DNA from: Lujinxingia litoralis
GTDB lineage: Bacteria; Myxococcota_A; Bradymonadia; Bradymonadales; Bradymonadaceae
DNA length: 64,000 bases
Reading direction: 5' to 3'
NCBI RefSeq assembly: GCF_003260125.1
Contig: NZ_QHKO01000005.1
Coordinates: 318,142 to 382,141, forward strand
The first letter of the stretch is position 1; the number at the start of each line of letters is the position of its first letter. The notes under the pieces were generated by a model. That model had not been told where the DNA came from and searched no databases. It was given only the letters and a program-made list of their open reading frames with translations. A program made the position numbers and the translations under genes. This document shows, piece after piece, positions 1 to 9,167 of this stretch.

Positions 1-2253
1 ACGGCGGAGGAGCGCTACGAGTTTATTGATGAACTGGGGCGCGGGGGGATGGGGCAGATTCTTCGCGCGCGCGATCTATTACTTGATCGCGAGATTGCCC
101 TAAAGACACTGCTGCCCTCTTCCGATGCGGACAATGCACCTCGGCGGCTGCAGGCCGAAGCTCGGCTAACCGGTCGGCTGGAGCACCCCAGCATCGTGCC
201 GGTCTATGACCTGGGATGGCTTAGCCACGGCGAGCCTTATTATACGATGCGGGTCGTTCGGGAGCGTAGCCTGGCGTCGATTCTCGACGAAGTACGTGCT
301 GGCGAGGACCACGGTTATACGCTTAGCCAGCTGGTTGGGATCGTGAGGCAAGTCTGCCTTGCCATCCAGTACGCCCATGATGCCGGAGTGGTGCATCGCG
401 ACCTTAAGCCGGAAAACATCCTTATCGGTGGCTACGGGGAGGTTTTTGTCATCGACTGGGGAATCGCAAAGATTCTTGATGATCAGGACCCGAATTTTGT
501 CTCTCTGCCTCGGGGCGCCCTGGTGGGAACCCCTCAGTATATGGCTCCCGAGCAAGCTCATGGTCTCAATGACCAGGTGGATGCGCGTACCGATGTCTAC
601 GCGCTGGGCGCGATTCTTTACGAAGTCCTGACGTTGAAGCCCGTCTTCGAGGCACGTTCGGTACTGAGCCTCTTGATCAGTATCGTTCAGGACGCTCCCC
701 TTCCGCCGTCCAGCCGCGCTCCCGGTCGCGACATTCCGCGGACGATTGAGGAGATCACCCTCAAGGCGCTGGCCAAGGAACCCGAGGCGCGCTATCCGAG
801 CGCACAAACACTGGCCGATGAACTCAACCTCTATTTGGACGGCGTCAAAGAACGCGAACGTCACGAAGAGCAGGCCCGCCAACTCGTGGAACGAGCGGGC
901 CTCGCCAGGACACACTACCAGCGGGTACGCCACCAACTTGCGCAAGTTATCCGCGACCGCGACCTCTCCCGCCGAGAGTTGCCAAGCTGGGCCCCGGCCC
1001 GCGAGAAGGCTCGTCTCTGGGAGCTTGAAGCCGAGGTCGACCGACTCGGCGTTGAGACCGAAAAGCACTTCGGCGAGGTCACCCGCCTGCTCAGCCAGAG
1101 CCTGGGACATGCGGTGCTTGATGAGGCACGCGACGCCCTGGCCGAACTCTACTGGGAGCGATTCCTGCAGGCCGAGGCCGTCGGGGACCACGCCACCGCC
1201 ACCTACTTCGAGTCACTGGTCCGTCAGCACAACAGCGGAGCCTTCGATCAACGCCTTCACGGAGAAGCTCGTCTTCATGTGACGACCGTGCCATCCACAG
1301 CCACGCTACAGCTGTGGCGAGTAGAGGAAGAGCATCGCCGACTCCATGCCCATCCTTTCGGCTCGCCGACCGTGGGTCCCGAACAGTTCGAGCATCTCCC
1401 CCACGGCACCTACACCCTTTACGTGGAAGCAGCGGGCTACGCGTCACTGGAGTTCCCTCTGCTCCTGGAGCGCCTGGCCGATGTTGAGCTCACTGTCCCG
1501 CTGTGGCCAGAAGACGCCGTACCCCACGATTTTGTCGTCGTTTCCGGCGGTGCCTACCGAACCGGAGCCTTCGATGGCGTCTCACTGGAACAGGAATTCA
1601 CCGACCTCCCGGCCTTTGCCATCCAGCGTACTCCGGTGACCTGCGGACAATATGTGGAGTTTCTCAACGCGCTGGCGAGTCAAGATCCGGAACACGCCCG
1701 TCAACACGCGCCCCGCGTGCGCGATGATATGCCCTCGTACTTCCCTATGATCGACGGCCGCTATGTCGTTCCTCAGGAGGATAGCGACGGCGATGCCTGG
1801 GATCCCCAGTGGCCGATCTGCATCGTCAATCGACTTGACGCCCTGGCCTACATCGCCTGGCGCAGCGCACAAGATGGTCGCGCCTACCGATTACCCAACT
1901 CCAGGGAATGGGAAAAAGCGGCACGGGGGGTCGACGGTCGAATCTACCCCTGGGGACATCACTTCGACGCCTCATTCTGCCACATGCGCGAGAGTGCTCC
2001 GGGCAAACCCATGCCGCGGCCGGTGGGCACCACTCCTACCGATCGCTCTCCCTACGGGGTCCTTGATATGGCGGGCAACATCGCGGAATGGACCTCCACT
2101 CCGGCTTCGGCATCGGAAGGCACCTTCGTGTTGCGTGGCGGCTCCTTTAACTCCTTTCCGCTCATGTGCCGTGTCGACTGGCATCAAACCAGTCCGCAAG
2201 GCTATCGCCATGTACACTACGGATTTCGGATGGCTCTTGACCTTCCGGGCTGA
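1..2253 (+). CDS. Ser/Thr protein kinase with C-terminal FGE/SUMF1-like domain (5' end outside window)
   Basis: Reading frame is open from base 1, and the glycine loop (GRGGMG) lies before the first internal ATG at 49, so the true start is upstream of the window. Kinase motifs follow in order: the ALK lysine at 103-105, HRDLKPEN with the catalytic Asp at 400-402, DWG in place of DFG at 454-462, and APE near 544-552. A helical stretch (about 850-1250) leads to a PEGA-like beta domain (about 1270-1500). The C-terminal part (1531-2250) resembles formylglycine-generating-enzyme/sulfatase-modifying domains: RLPNSREWEKAARG, YPWG, GNIAEWT and VLRGGSFN. In such fusions this domain is usually non-catalytic or of unknown substrate; I see no sulfatase with a CxPSR site nearby. 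Probably a cytosolic signalling kinase. Confidence 0.9.
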   Translation, partial: TAEERYEFIDELGRGGMGQILRARDLLLDREIALKTLLPSSDADNAPRRLQAEARLTGRLEHPSIVPVYDLGWLSHGEPYYTMRVVRERSLASILDEVRAGEDHGYTLSQLVGIVRQVCLAIQYAHDAGVVHRDLKPENILIGGYGEVFVIDWGIAKILDDQDPNFVSLPRGALVGTPQYMAPEQAHGLNDQVDARTDVYALGAILYEVLTLKPVFEARSVLSLLISIVQDAPLPPSSRAPGRDIPRTIEEITLKALAKEPEARYPSAQTLADELNLYLDGVKERERHEEQARQLVERAGLARTHYQRVRHQLAQVIRDRDLSRRELPSWAPAREKARLWELEAEVDRLGVETEKHFGEVTRLLSQSLGHAVLDEARDALAELYWERFLQAEAVGDHATATYFESLVRQHNSGAFDQRLHGEARLHVTTVPSTATLQLWRVEEEHRRLHAHPFGSPTVGPEQFEHLPHGTYTLYVEAAGYASLEFPLLLERLADVELTVPLWPEDAVPHDFVVVSGGAYRTGAFDGVSLEQEFTDLPAFAIQRTPVTCGQYVEFLNALASQDPEHARQHAPRVRDDMPSYFPMIDGRYVVPQEDSDGDAWDPQWPICIVNRLDALAYIAWRSAQDGRAYRLPNSREWEKAARGVDGRIYPWGHHFDASFCHMRESAPGKPMPRPVGTTPTDRSPYGVLDMAGNIAEWTSTPASASEGTFVLRGGSFNSFPLMCRVDWHQTSPQGYRHVHYGFRMALDLPG

Positions 2254-2414
2254 TCGTTCTCCACCGACATCACAGGCTGCACGCCAGCCCATGCGGTGGT
2301 CCGAGGCCTGTTGAATGCCCGTCGAGCTTCTCGTACCTTGCGCCTGTTCGGATACATAAAGATTTCTCAATGCTTCGATGCTCACGGGGCGTCGCTCTTG
2401 CCTTCGGAACAATC

Positions 2415-4904
2415 ATGCTCAAAACAACGACGTCTTCGCCGCGCTCGCGACACCTCACTCTCCCCGCAGCGCTCTTGACGTGTGTGCTGCCCCTGCTTGC
2501 CGCAACCACCCTTGGCTGCAACGAGAACTTTTCCGGCTTTGAAGAACGCGACGTCGGTGGCGCCGACGATAGCGGCCCGGAAACCGGCTCACCAGCCGCC
2601 GAAGGCCTGGGAATCTGCGTGTACGGGGCGGAGCTGGGTTGCGAGATCGATGGAAGTGGCGCCCTCGACGAGAGCCTCCCGCAGAGTGCCCCCGTGGGTG
2701 AGTTCTACGCTGGCGAGCACGTGGGCCTACCGGGCTGCGCCATCAACGAACACTTCGTGTGGCCCGAAGCCGGCGCTCTGGAGAGCGCACTCTTCGATGA
2801 GACCACCCGAACCATTTACATTGCCGCACCTTCTCAGACCACCGAGAGCGACGCTCCGAACCATCTGCCTAACCCTCGCGATATCTCGTACGGCGACGGC
2901 AGCTCGCCGCAGCGCCCGACGACCTTCCAGGATCTGTTCTCCACGTCGTTTGATGGGCCTACAATTCTCTCGCTTCTGCCCGGCGAGCATGTCATCGACA
3001 CCGCGCTCGACTTTAGCGGCCCGGTGTTGTTTTCCAGCCCCTGTGCGGCTTCGGTTTCTGTGAAACTCTCGCCAACCGGCTCCCTGCGCTTTCACAACAG
3101 CCCCCTGGCCATCGTTGCGGGCGTTAGCCTGACCCCTCTTGGCACTGCGATTTCGCCCGTGTTGACCTTCGATCAGGTCGATGTCGCAGTGATCACGTCC
3201 TCCCGGATCGAGGCCGGGGGAGCCAACATCAACGCCATTGAGCTGCGAGACGTCGACTACGGTGTGATCGGGCACTCGGTGATCCGTGGCGCCGAGATTG
3301 GCCTCAACGTCGACGGCGGTCAGGTCCTGGTCCGCCAGAGCCTCTTTGAGGGCAACGCGCTGCACGGTATTAAGCTCTCCAGTTCGCAGGGCCCGGCCAC
3401 CGAAGGCTTTGCGGCCCAGGCCCTGCTGGAACGCGTGATCATTGATGGCCGGGCGGCCGCGCAAGCGCTTCCCGGGCGTAGTGGCCTGCGCGCCGAAGGC
3501 GCGCTGGTCGGCATGGTCGACTCGGCGGTTCGCTCCCACCACGCCGCCTCGCTCACCGAGCTTGGGTTCGGCATCGATGTGCGCGCGTCCTACCTCAAGG
3601 TGCGGGGCAACTCCGAGCTCAGCGCCAACCAGGGCCCCGGCCTGCTTGCCATCGACAGTCGCACCTGGGTCGCCGGCGCCACCCGCATTCACAACAACCG
3701 CCGAGGCATCCTGGCCCGCCGCACCGAAGATGGCCTGGCCGCCTACCTTGAACCTGAGCTGAGCCTCCCGACCCCGGAGAGCCCGCTCTTCGTACCGACG
3801 CTGGCCTTTGCCGCCAACCCGGACCTCAGCGACACGCTCTTCCCCGGTGATATGTTCTTCCCCGGCGATATGTTCTTCCCCGGTGATATGTTCTTCCCCG
3901 GCGATATGTTCTTCCCCGGCGATATGTTCTTCCCCACCGAAGATATCGTCGCTCAAGACACGCTCTTCCCCGGTGATATGTTCTTCCCCGGCGATATGTT
4001 CTTCCCCGGCGATATGTTCTTCCCCGGTGATATGTTCTTCCCCGGTGATATGTTCTTCCCCGGCGGCACCGCCGGGCCCTACTCCCCGGCTGCGGGGCAT
4101 CTGGCGCCCGAAGATGCGTGGTCGATGCTCGCGCTCACCGGCGAGGTAAGCGTCAGCGGCAATCTCGAAGCCGGTGTCGATGTGGCCGGCTCGGGGCTCC
4201 TGCTCCACCGCACACTGGTGGCCAACACTCGCCCGATCAGCCTGGCTCCCTGGGCAATGACCACTGGCCCGGCACACGGCGTGGTGCTTCACGACCCGAG
4301 CTTCGCGCACTTAAGCCAGGTGACCCTGGTCGACAACGCCGGAGTCGGGCTCTGGGCCACCGAGATCCCCGCGGAACCAGCGCACGTGGAGCCCGGCTCC
4401 GGTCTACGCCTGCTCGTCGATGATACCCTCGTCGTAAGTAACCTCGCCGGCGGACTGCGGGCTGCCAACGCGGACACCCATGGCGCCGTCTTCCTGACCC
4501 GTTCGAGCTTCATTCGCAATGGCGGCGTGGGTGTGCAGCTGAAGAACCAACAGTTCCGGATTACCTCCTCGGAGTTCATGCTCACTCAGCCTTTGCCAAA
4601 CCTCGACAACGAGGACGCCTCCGCCGACGGACTCCAGCTTCTTGACTCCACGGGCCGCCTCGCGGCCAGCGAAATCCGCCGCAATGAGCGCTACGGATGC
4701 TACCTGTCCTCCGAACACCCGATCAGCCTGTCTGAAGTCATCTGGGGAAGCGCACCCGAAAATGCACTCGCCTTGGATGGCAGTCGCCCGCCTCGTCTGG
4801 ATGCGCCCAACCTCACCGTCGAGGTTGTGGAACTCCCCACAGCAGCAAAACTTGACGAGGACCACGCTGCCCTGGGGGCCCCACAACCTCTCGACCTGCC
4901 CTGA
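2415..4904 (+). CDS. Large lipoprotein with right-handed-helix-like body and FFPGDM hexapeptide repeats
   Basis: The start at 2415 gives a standard lipoprotein signal: basic N-region, hydrophobic core, lipobox TLGC with Cys at residue 35. An upstream in-frame ATG at 2370 would lengthen the N-region abnormally. Length 829 aa. The body has many short beta-strand segments with phrases such as SSRIEAGGAN, HSVIRGAEIG and QSLFEGNALHGI, typical of parallel beta-helix (pectate-lyase-fold) surface proteins. Residues about 475-550 hold ten (L/F)FPGDM units in two blocks of five. The helix-like pattern then resumes to the C-terminus. Likely exported and membrane-anchored; function unknown. Follows the kinase gene by about 160 bases in the same direction and ends at a strong terminator. 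Confidence 0.85.
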   Translation: MLKTTTSSPRSRHLTLPAALLTCVLPLLAATTLGCNENFSGFEERDVGGADDSGPETGSPAAEGLGICVYGAELGCEIDGSGALDESLPQSAPVGEFYAGEHVGLPGCAINEHFVWPEAGALESALFDETTRTIYIAAPSQTTESDAPNHLPNPRDISYGDGSSPQRPTTFQDLFSTSFDGPTILSLLPGEHVIDTALDFSGPVLFSSPCAASVSVKLSPTGSLRFHNSPLAIVAGVSLTPLGTAISPVLTFDQVDVAVITSSRIEAGGANINAIELRDVDYGVIGHSVIRGAEIGLNVDGGQVLVRQSLFEGNALHGIKLSSSQGPATEGFAAQALLERVIIDGRAAAQALPGRSGLRAEGALVGMVDSAVRSHHAASLTELGFGIDVRASYLKVRGNSELSANQGPGLLAIDSRTWVAGATRIHNNRRGILARRTEDGLAAYLEPELSLPTPESPLFVPTLAFAANPDLSDTLFPGDMFFPGDMFFPGDMFFPGDMFFPGDMFFPTEDIVAQDTLFPGDMFFPGDMFFPGDMFFPGDMFFPGDMFFPGGTAGPYSPAAGHLAPEDAWSMLALTGEVSVSGNLEAGVDVAGSGLLLHRTLVANTRPISLAPWAMTTGPAHGVVLHDPSFAHLSQVTLVDNAGVGLWATEIPAEPAHVEPGSGLRLLVDDTLVVSNLAGGLRAANADTHGAVFLTRSSFIRNGGVGVQLKNQQFRITSSEFMLTQPLPNLDNEDASADGLQLLDSTGRLAASEIRRNERYGCYLSSEHPISLSEVIWGSAPENALALDGSRPPRLDAPNLTVEVVELPTAAKLDEDHAALGAPQPLDLP
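3837..4064 (+). repeat. Coding 18-bp tandem repeats (hexapeptide FFPGDM)
   Basis: Two blocks of five 18-bp units, each encoding LFPGDM followed by four FFPGDM, are separated by a short FFPTEDIVAQDT linker. Units differ only by a silent C/T change in the Gly codon (ggc/ggt), so the array looks recently expanded or homogenised. It stays in frame in the lipoprotein gene. Confidence 0.95.
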
Positions 4905-4920
4905 TTCGTAAAAACCACTG

Positions 4921-4963
4921 ACAAAGGAGCCCGGTGATCTCATCACCGGGCTCCTTTGTTTTT
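4921..4963 (+). terminator. Rho-independent terminator after the repeat lipoprotein
   Basis: A perfect 18-bp stem (4921-4938 with 4942-4959) with a three-base loop (ctc) is followed by a T run. It lies 16 bases after the stop codon at 4904. Confidence 0.9.
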
Positions 4964-4989
4964 GAGCGCCTGCGCAGTATCATCATGAT
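4962..4989 (+). promoter_or_regulatory. Possible sigma70-type promoter for the histidine kinase
   Basis: TTGAGC (4962-4967), 16-base spacer, CATGAT (4984-4989). The -10 lies inside a 10-bp palindrome (CATCATGATG, 4981-4990). The -35 overlaps the T run of the preceding terminator. Weak match. Confidence 0.3.
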
Positions 4990-5042
4990 GTACCATGCAG
5001 GTCAGCACCCCGCAGTAGATGGCATGAAGCAAGGAGTAGGTC

Positions 5043-6923
5043 GTGAGCCCGGGCAACGTTGATGCACCAGGGGCCGTCGTTCCGTCGGGCGAAGCCCCCG
5101 CCCGGGCCAATCAGGTGTGGGCATCTCTCTACGAGAAGCTCCCCCAGGCGACGCTCCTCTTTGATGCCGACAAGGGAGAGCTCCTCGCGCTCAACCAGGC
5201 CGCGAAACAACTCGTTGGCCCTCAGCGCACCCGCGGGCTTCTGGACGCGCCGGCGAACCCGGTTCGTCAGACCCTGGAGTCGCTCTTTGAACGCGCCCTG
5301 AAGTACCCCGATCTTCCGGCAGCTCCCTTCGCGCTACCTCCGGATGAGCGTGAGCTCTACCGTGCACACTTTGCGCCCCTTCCAGCATTCGACGCGCTTC
5401 AATCTCCCTGGATTTGCCAGCTCTACACCTTCCGCGGGGATCAGGATCAGGCGCTCCAGGAAGTCGTCACCGAGTTGAGCCGCCTGCACCACCAACGCGC
5501 CGACCTCCACGCGCTGGGCATCGCGGTGGCCGAGCGCCTCCGCCAGGCGCTTGACACGCCGGCGCTGGCGCTGCTGGCCGCCGGCGAACAGGGCTTTGTG
5601 CCCCGCTGGCATAGCGGCGATCCGCACCTCTGCCAGACGCTGCACGATCGCCTGGTGGACACCACCCTGCCTCCGGGGCAGATCCATCATCTGCGCCCGG
5701 GCCCCGAGGCTCCCCCCGATCTCTGTGCCCTGCGCCTGGGCGGCCCCCCGGCCCATGGCGTGCTCGCCTGGCATGCCGAGCGCCTCCCGCAGGCCCGACC
5801 CATGACCCTCTCGTTGATCGCCACCGCCCTCGATCTTCTGCTGTCGACGGTCTACATCCGGGAGTCTCATAGCGAGGAGCGCATGCGCCTGCGGGCGGTG
5901 CTTGAGCACGTGCCCTCGGCCGTGCTCCTCTTCGACACCGAGGGCCGGGTTGTCATGTATAACTCCCGGGCCCAGGCCTTGATCGGACACGACCGCTGGG
6001 AGAGGCTCGGGCCGGGCGATCATCCCTTTGTCGTCTGTGATACCGACGCCCGCCCTCTGCCCGAAGCGCAGTGGCCCCTGGTCCGCGCGCTGCGCCAGGG
6101 GGTCGGCTGCACCAACGAGGAATACATCCTCGACTTCGGAGACGTCCGGCGCAACGTCATGCTCAGCGTGGTGCCGGTCGTCGACGAGCAGGGCACGCCC
6201 CGCCTCTTTCTGACCTCGGCGACCGATGTCACCGAACGCAGCGCGCTGGAACGGCGCAAAGACGAGTTCCTCTCGGTTGCCAGCCATGAGCTGCGCAGCC
6301 CGCTGACCCCGCTGTCCGGCTTCGTGCATCTGGCACGCCAGCAGGCCGAAACCTCTCAGAGCGTCGACCCGGAGGTGCTGCGCCGAGCCGAGGCTCAGGT
6401 CATGCGCCTGCGCCGACTCGTCGACGCGCTCCTGGACATGTCGCGTATTGAGACGGGCCGACTCAAACTGATGCGCAAGCCCACCTTAATGACCGCATTG
6501 CTCACTCGCATCGCCGAGCCCTGGCTCACCGGGCACGAGAGCCATCGCATCCGCGTTCACAACGCCGCAGAGCCGATCTTCGCCGTCGTGGACCCCGACC
6601 GCATCGAACAGGTGATCAGCAACCTGATCGATAACGCGCTTAAACACGGCCGCGCCGAGGGCAAGGTCACCGTCTCGCTCTGCACCCGCGGCTCCCATGT
6701 CATTGTGAGCGTGCGCGATCAGGGGGAAGGGATGGCCAAAGAAGATCTCGAACACATCTTCGAGCGCTTCTACTCGGGGGCCAGTTCGCGATCTGCCAAA
6801 AGCATGGGTCTGGGGCTCTACATCACCCGCCAGATCGTCGAAGAACATGGCGGCACCATCGAGATCGACACCTCTGTGGGCTCCCCGACCGAGGTACGAG
6901 TCCTGCTTCCCCTGGGACGCTAA
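5043..6923 (+). CDS. Soluble PAS/GAF sensor histidine kinase
   Basis: 626 aa from a GTG start at 5043. No transmembrane segment is seen, so it should sense in the cytosol. Order: PAS-like domain (about residues 28-60, LLFDADKGELLALN), a GAF-like segment (about 145-280), a second PAS (about 285-400, LLFDTEGRVVMYNSRAQ), a HisKA dimerisation domain with H-box SHELRSPLTP (phospho-acceptor His about 415), then the HATPase domain with N-box NLIDNALKHG, DQGEGM, and MGLGLYITRQIVEEHGG. No receiver domain and no adjacent response regulator gene are visible, so it is an orphan kinase. Downstream lies the TPR protein, in the same direction. Confidence 0.92.
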   Translation: MSPGNVDAPGAVVPSGEAPARANQVWASLYEKLPQATLLFDADKGELLALNQAAKQLVGPQRTRGLLDAPANPVRQTLESLFERALKYPDLPAAPFALPPDERELYRAHFAPLPAFDALQSPWICQLYTFRGDQDQALQEVVTELSRLHHQRADLHALGIAVAERLRQALDTPALALLAAGEQGFVPRWHSGDPHLCQTLHDRLVDTTLPPGQIHHLRPGPEAPPDLCALRLGGPPAHGVLAWHAERLPQARPMTLSLIATALDLLLSTVYIRESHSEERMRLRAVLEHVPSAVLLFDTEGRVVMYNSRAQALIGHDRWERLGPGDHPFVVCDTDARPLPEAQWPLVRALRQGVGCTNEEYILDFGDVRRNVMLSVVPVVDEQGTPRLFLTSATDVTERSALERRKDEFLSVASHELRSPLTPLSGFVHLARQQAETSQSVDPEVLRRAEAQVMRLRRLVDALLDMSRIETGRLKLMRKPTLMTALLTRIAEPWLTGHESHRIRVHNAAEPIFAVVDPDRIEQVISNLIDNALKHGRAEGKVTVSLCTRGSHVIVSVRDQGEGMAKEDLEHIFERFYSGASSRSAKSMGLGLYITRQIVEEHGGTIEIDTSVGSPTEVRVLLPLGR

Positions 6924-7067
6924 ACCGGCGAACATTGCGCCAGCGTGCCCCCCTTGCTAAGCAGAGAAGTCTTCACATTCCACGCTGGCTCCGGGGCCTC
7001 TACCCTTTTCGGATGCTCCCCGGATGGCGGCTCCGATCCACGCGCAATACACCTGGGAGGTCCAGAT

Positions 7068-9140
7068 ATGTCGCAGACACTCGCCGGCTGGAGAGCCTAC
7101 TCAAGCGGAGACTACCGCGAGGCCTTCTCACACTTCGGAGATGCTCCTACCTCGCCGGAGTCGATCGCCGGCCTGGCACTCTCGGTACTGGCGTTGGGCC
7201 AGGGCACTGACGCGCTGTTGTTGGTTGAGCAGAGCGCTCAACAGTTTCCCTCCCCCGAATTTCAAGTGCTGCTCGGCGATCTCACCGGACGTACCGGCGA
7301 TCGCTCCGGGGCGGAGCGCATCCTCCAGCGCCTCATCCAGAACTACCCGGACCAGGTCCTGGGACTCAGCCTGCTCGGAGAGCAACGCATCCGTCAGGGG
7401 CGATGGGATGAAGGGACCCAGAACTTCATCGACGCTCTGGCCACCTCGGACCTGCGCGCCACCCTGCACGTGCAACGGGTGATTCGCGATCTGGTCGACG
7501 CCGTGGCCGCCCGCCGCATCCCTCAGGAGGCGGCGCTGCGCTTTGTGAATCGCATCGACTACAGCGTCCCCAAGAAAGTCGCAGAACTCAATCGCTTCTT
7601 CGCTGCCGCGCGCCGTGCCATCAACAACCATCAACGCATGGAGCCCGTGGAACTCCCTGAGCCCTGGAGCCAAAACGCCTCGGAGGTCGCTCACCAAGCG
7701 GAGGCTTCCCCGCGCGCCGAGAGCCCCTCGCCGCGTCCCCCCGACCGAGATCGCCCGGTCCGCACCGCTCAGCACAACCTCAAGTCCCGCGCATCAGGTC
7801 CCCGACCTGTCCCCCAGGAGACCACCGACACCACTCCGGCCCAGAAACGCGCCCGCCGTACCCGTCGTCCGCAGCGTCCCGAACCGATCATCGCCGCCAA
7901 TCTCACCGACATGGGACGCGTGATGCGAGAAGAGCGCCACGCCAATGAAGCACTCCAGGAGAATGTCCCCACGGCGATCCCCCCGGCCTGGCCCTCGGAG
8001 CTCGAAGAGCCCATCGATACGATCCCCGCGGTCGAGATCCCCCGGGGCTCGATCTTCGGCGGCAGCGATTCCATTCGCACCCAGGCCTTCAAACTCACCG
8101 AGGGCGACATCGGGGTCGAGATCACCCTGGAGCGCTGCATGCACAACATGCTCGCCAGCATTCAAAGCATTGGTGACGTGACCGTACCCTTTAATCTCCA
8201 GGCCCTGCGCCAGCTAGAGCTCAACCTGCTCGACGATATCTTTGCCCGCATGCCCTCCTTAAGCGCGCTCTACCGCGATGAAACCGCGGTCAACGACCAG
8301 CGCCCCCTGGCCGTAGGTAAGTTTTTAGGCGACTGCATCGCCCAAGCCTTCGGCGGCGTGTGGCATTACAAGCAACCTCCCGAGGCCTCCACCATGAGCG
8401 TGGGGCAACAAAAGCTCGACCCTCTGGGCGTGGCCACGAGCATTCTGGCCGCCGAGCACTTCGATGAAGTCGGCTTCGCCCACCTGATCCGCCAGGCCGA
8501 GGCCGGCGTGGGCACCGGCACCGCCATGGTCGCCCGCCACTTCTACGTCGACCCCACCCCCGGACTTGATGGCGAGGCGCTGTCGATGAAACTCGCCGAA
8601 CTCTGGGCGGCGTATCGCTTCGTCCTGCCGGTGATTCAGATCAACGAGATCGCGGACTCTCTCCGGGTGCTCTCCACCCACCCTGCGTTCATCGTGATGA
8701 GTCTGAGCCGCGAGTATATCTCCGAGAACTTCCTGACCCAGGTCGGCCCCGGGGCACTGGGTAGCGACCAACGCGTGGCGCTGGCCTACGTGCGCCAGAC
8801 CGGCGAGTTTCTGCTCCTTTCCAGCGCCCGCCACTTCGCCCGCTTGCTGGAGGTTTCCGGTTTTTCGCTCACCGAAGCCAGCCTCGCCACAGTTCTCCCC
8901 TGGCTGCAACGCCTCTTCCGCCCCGGCTGGCGCCTGGTCGAGAACCAGGAAGTTGCCGAGCGCGCTCGTGCACGCATCGGACATCCCCAGATCGGCGCCC
9001 CCCAACTCCATTCCCGAGGCATCCGCGGCACCGCTCTACAGGCCACCTTTCTCGATCGAGCGGCCAGCTGGCAACTCACTCTGGAGCACCAGATCGACGC
9101 CCTCACCCCCTTTACCCTGTCCCTGGAAGAACTCGTCTGA
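7068..9140 (+). CDS. TPR-containing protein of unknown function
   Basis: 690 aa. The ATG at 7068 is chosen because GGGAGG (7055-7060) precedes it and the first residues (GWRAYSSGDYREAFSHF) start a TPR-like helix pair; an upstream frame from 6945 lacks this. Residues about 1-150 form TPR-like repeats (ALGQGTDALLLVEQ, RILQRLIQNYPD). About 190-300 is a Pro/Arg/Glu-rich low-complexity linker. The C-terminal half (about 330-690) is a folded domain with FLGDCIAQAFGGVWHYK and LDPLGVATSI, faintly like DUF3806-type domains. No signal peptide, so cytosolic. May belong with the upstream histidine kinase, but nothing proves it. Confidence 0.8.
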   Translation: MSQTLAGWRAYSSGDYREAFSHFGDAPTSPESIAGLALSVLALGQGTDALLLVEQSAQQFPSPEFQVLLGDLTGRTGDRSGAERILQRLIQNYPDQVLGLSLLGEQRIRQGRWDEGTQNFIDALATSDLRATLHVQRVIRDLVDAVAARRIPQEAALRFVNRIDYSVPKKVAELNRFFAAARRAINNHQRMEPVELPEPWSQNASEVAHQAEASPRAESPSPRPPDRDRPVRTAQHNLKSRASGPRPVPQETTDTTPAQKRARRTRRPQRPEPIIAANLTDMGRVMREERHANEALQENVPTAIPPAWPSELEEPIDTIPAVEIPRGSIFGGSDSIRTQAFKLTEGDIGVEITLERCMHNMLASIQSIGDVTVPFNLQALRQLELNLLDDIFARMPSLSALYRDETAVNDQRPLAVGKFLGDCIAQAFGGVWHYKQPPEASTMSVGQQKLDPLGVATSILAAEHFDEVGFAHLIRQAEAGVGTGTAMVARHFYVDPTPGLDGEALSMKLAELWAAYRFVLPVIQINEIADSLRVLSTHPAFIVMSLSREYISENFLTQVGPGALGSDQRVALAYVRQTGEFLLLSSARHFARLLEVSGFSLTEASLATVLPWLQRLFRPGWRLVENQEVAERARARIGHPQIGAPQLHSRGIRGTALQATFLDRAASWQLTLEHQIDALTPFTLSLEELV

Positions 9141-9167
9141 GCGAATGCCCCGCTACCGCGCGCGCGC

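Noticed and set aside
2727..4310. Minus-strand frame through the hexapeptide repeat (EEHITG runs)
   Set aside because: Simple antisense of the repeat; the plus strand has signal peptide and lipobox.
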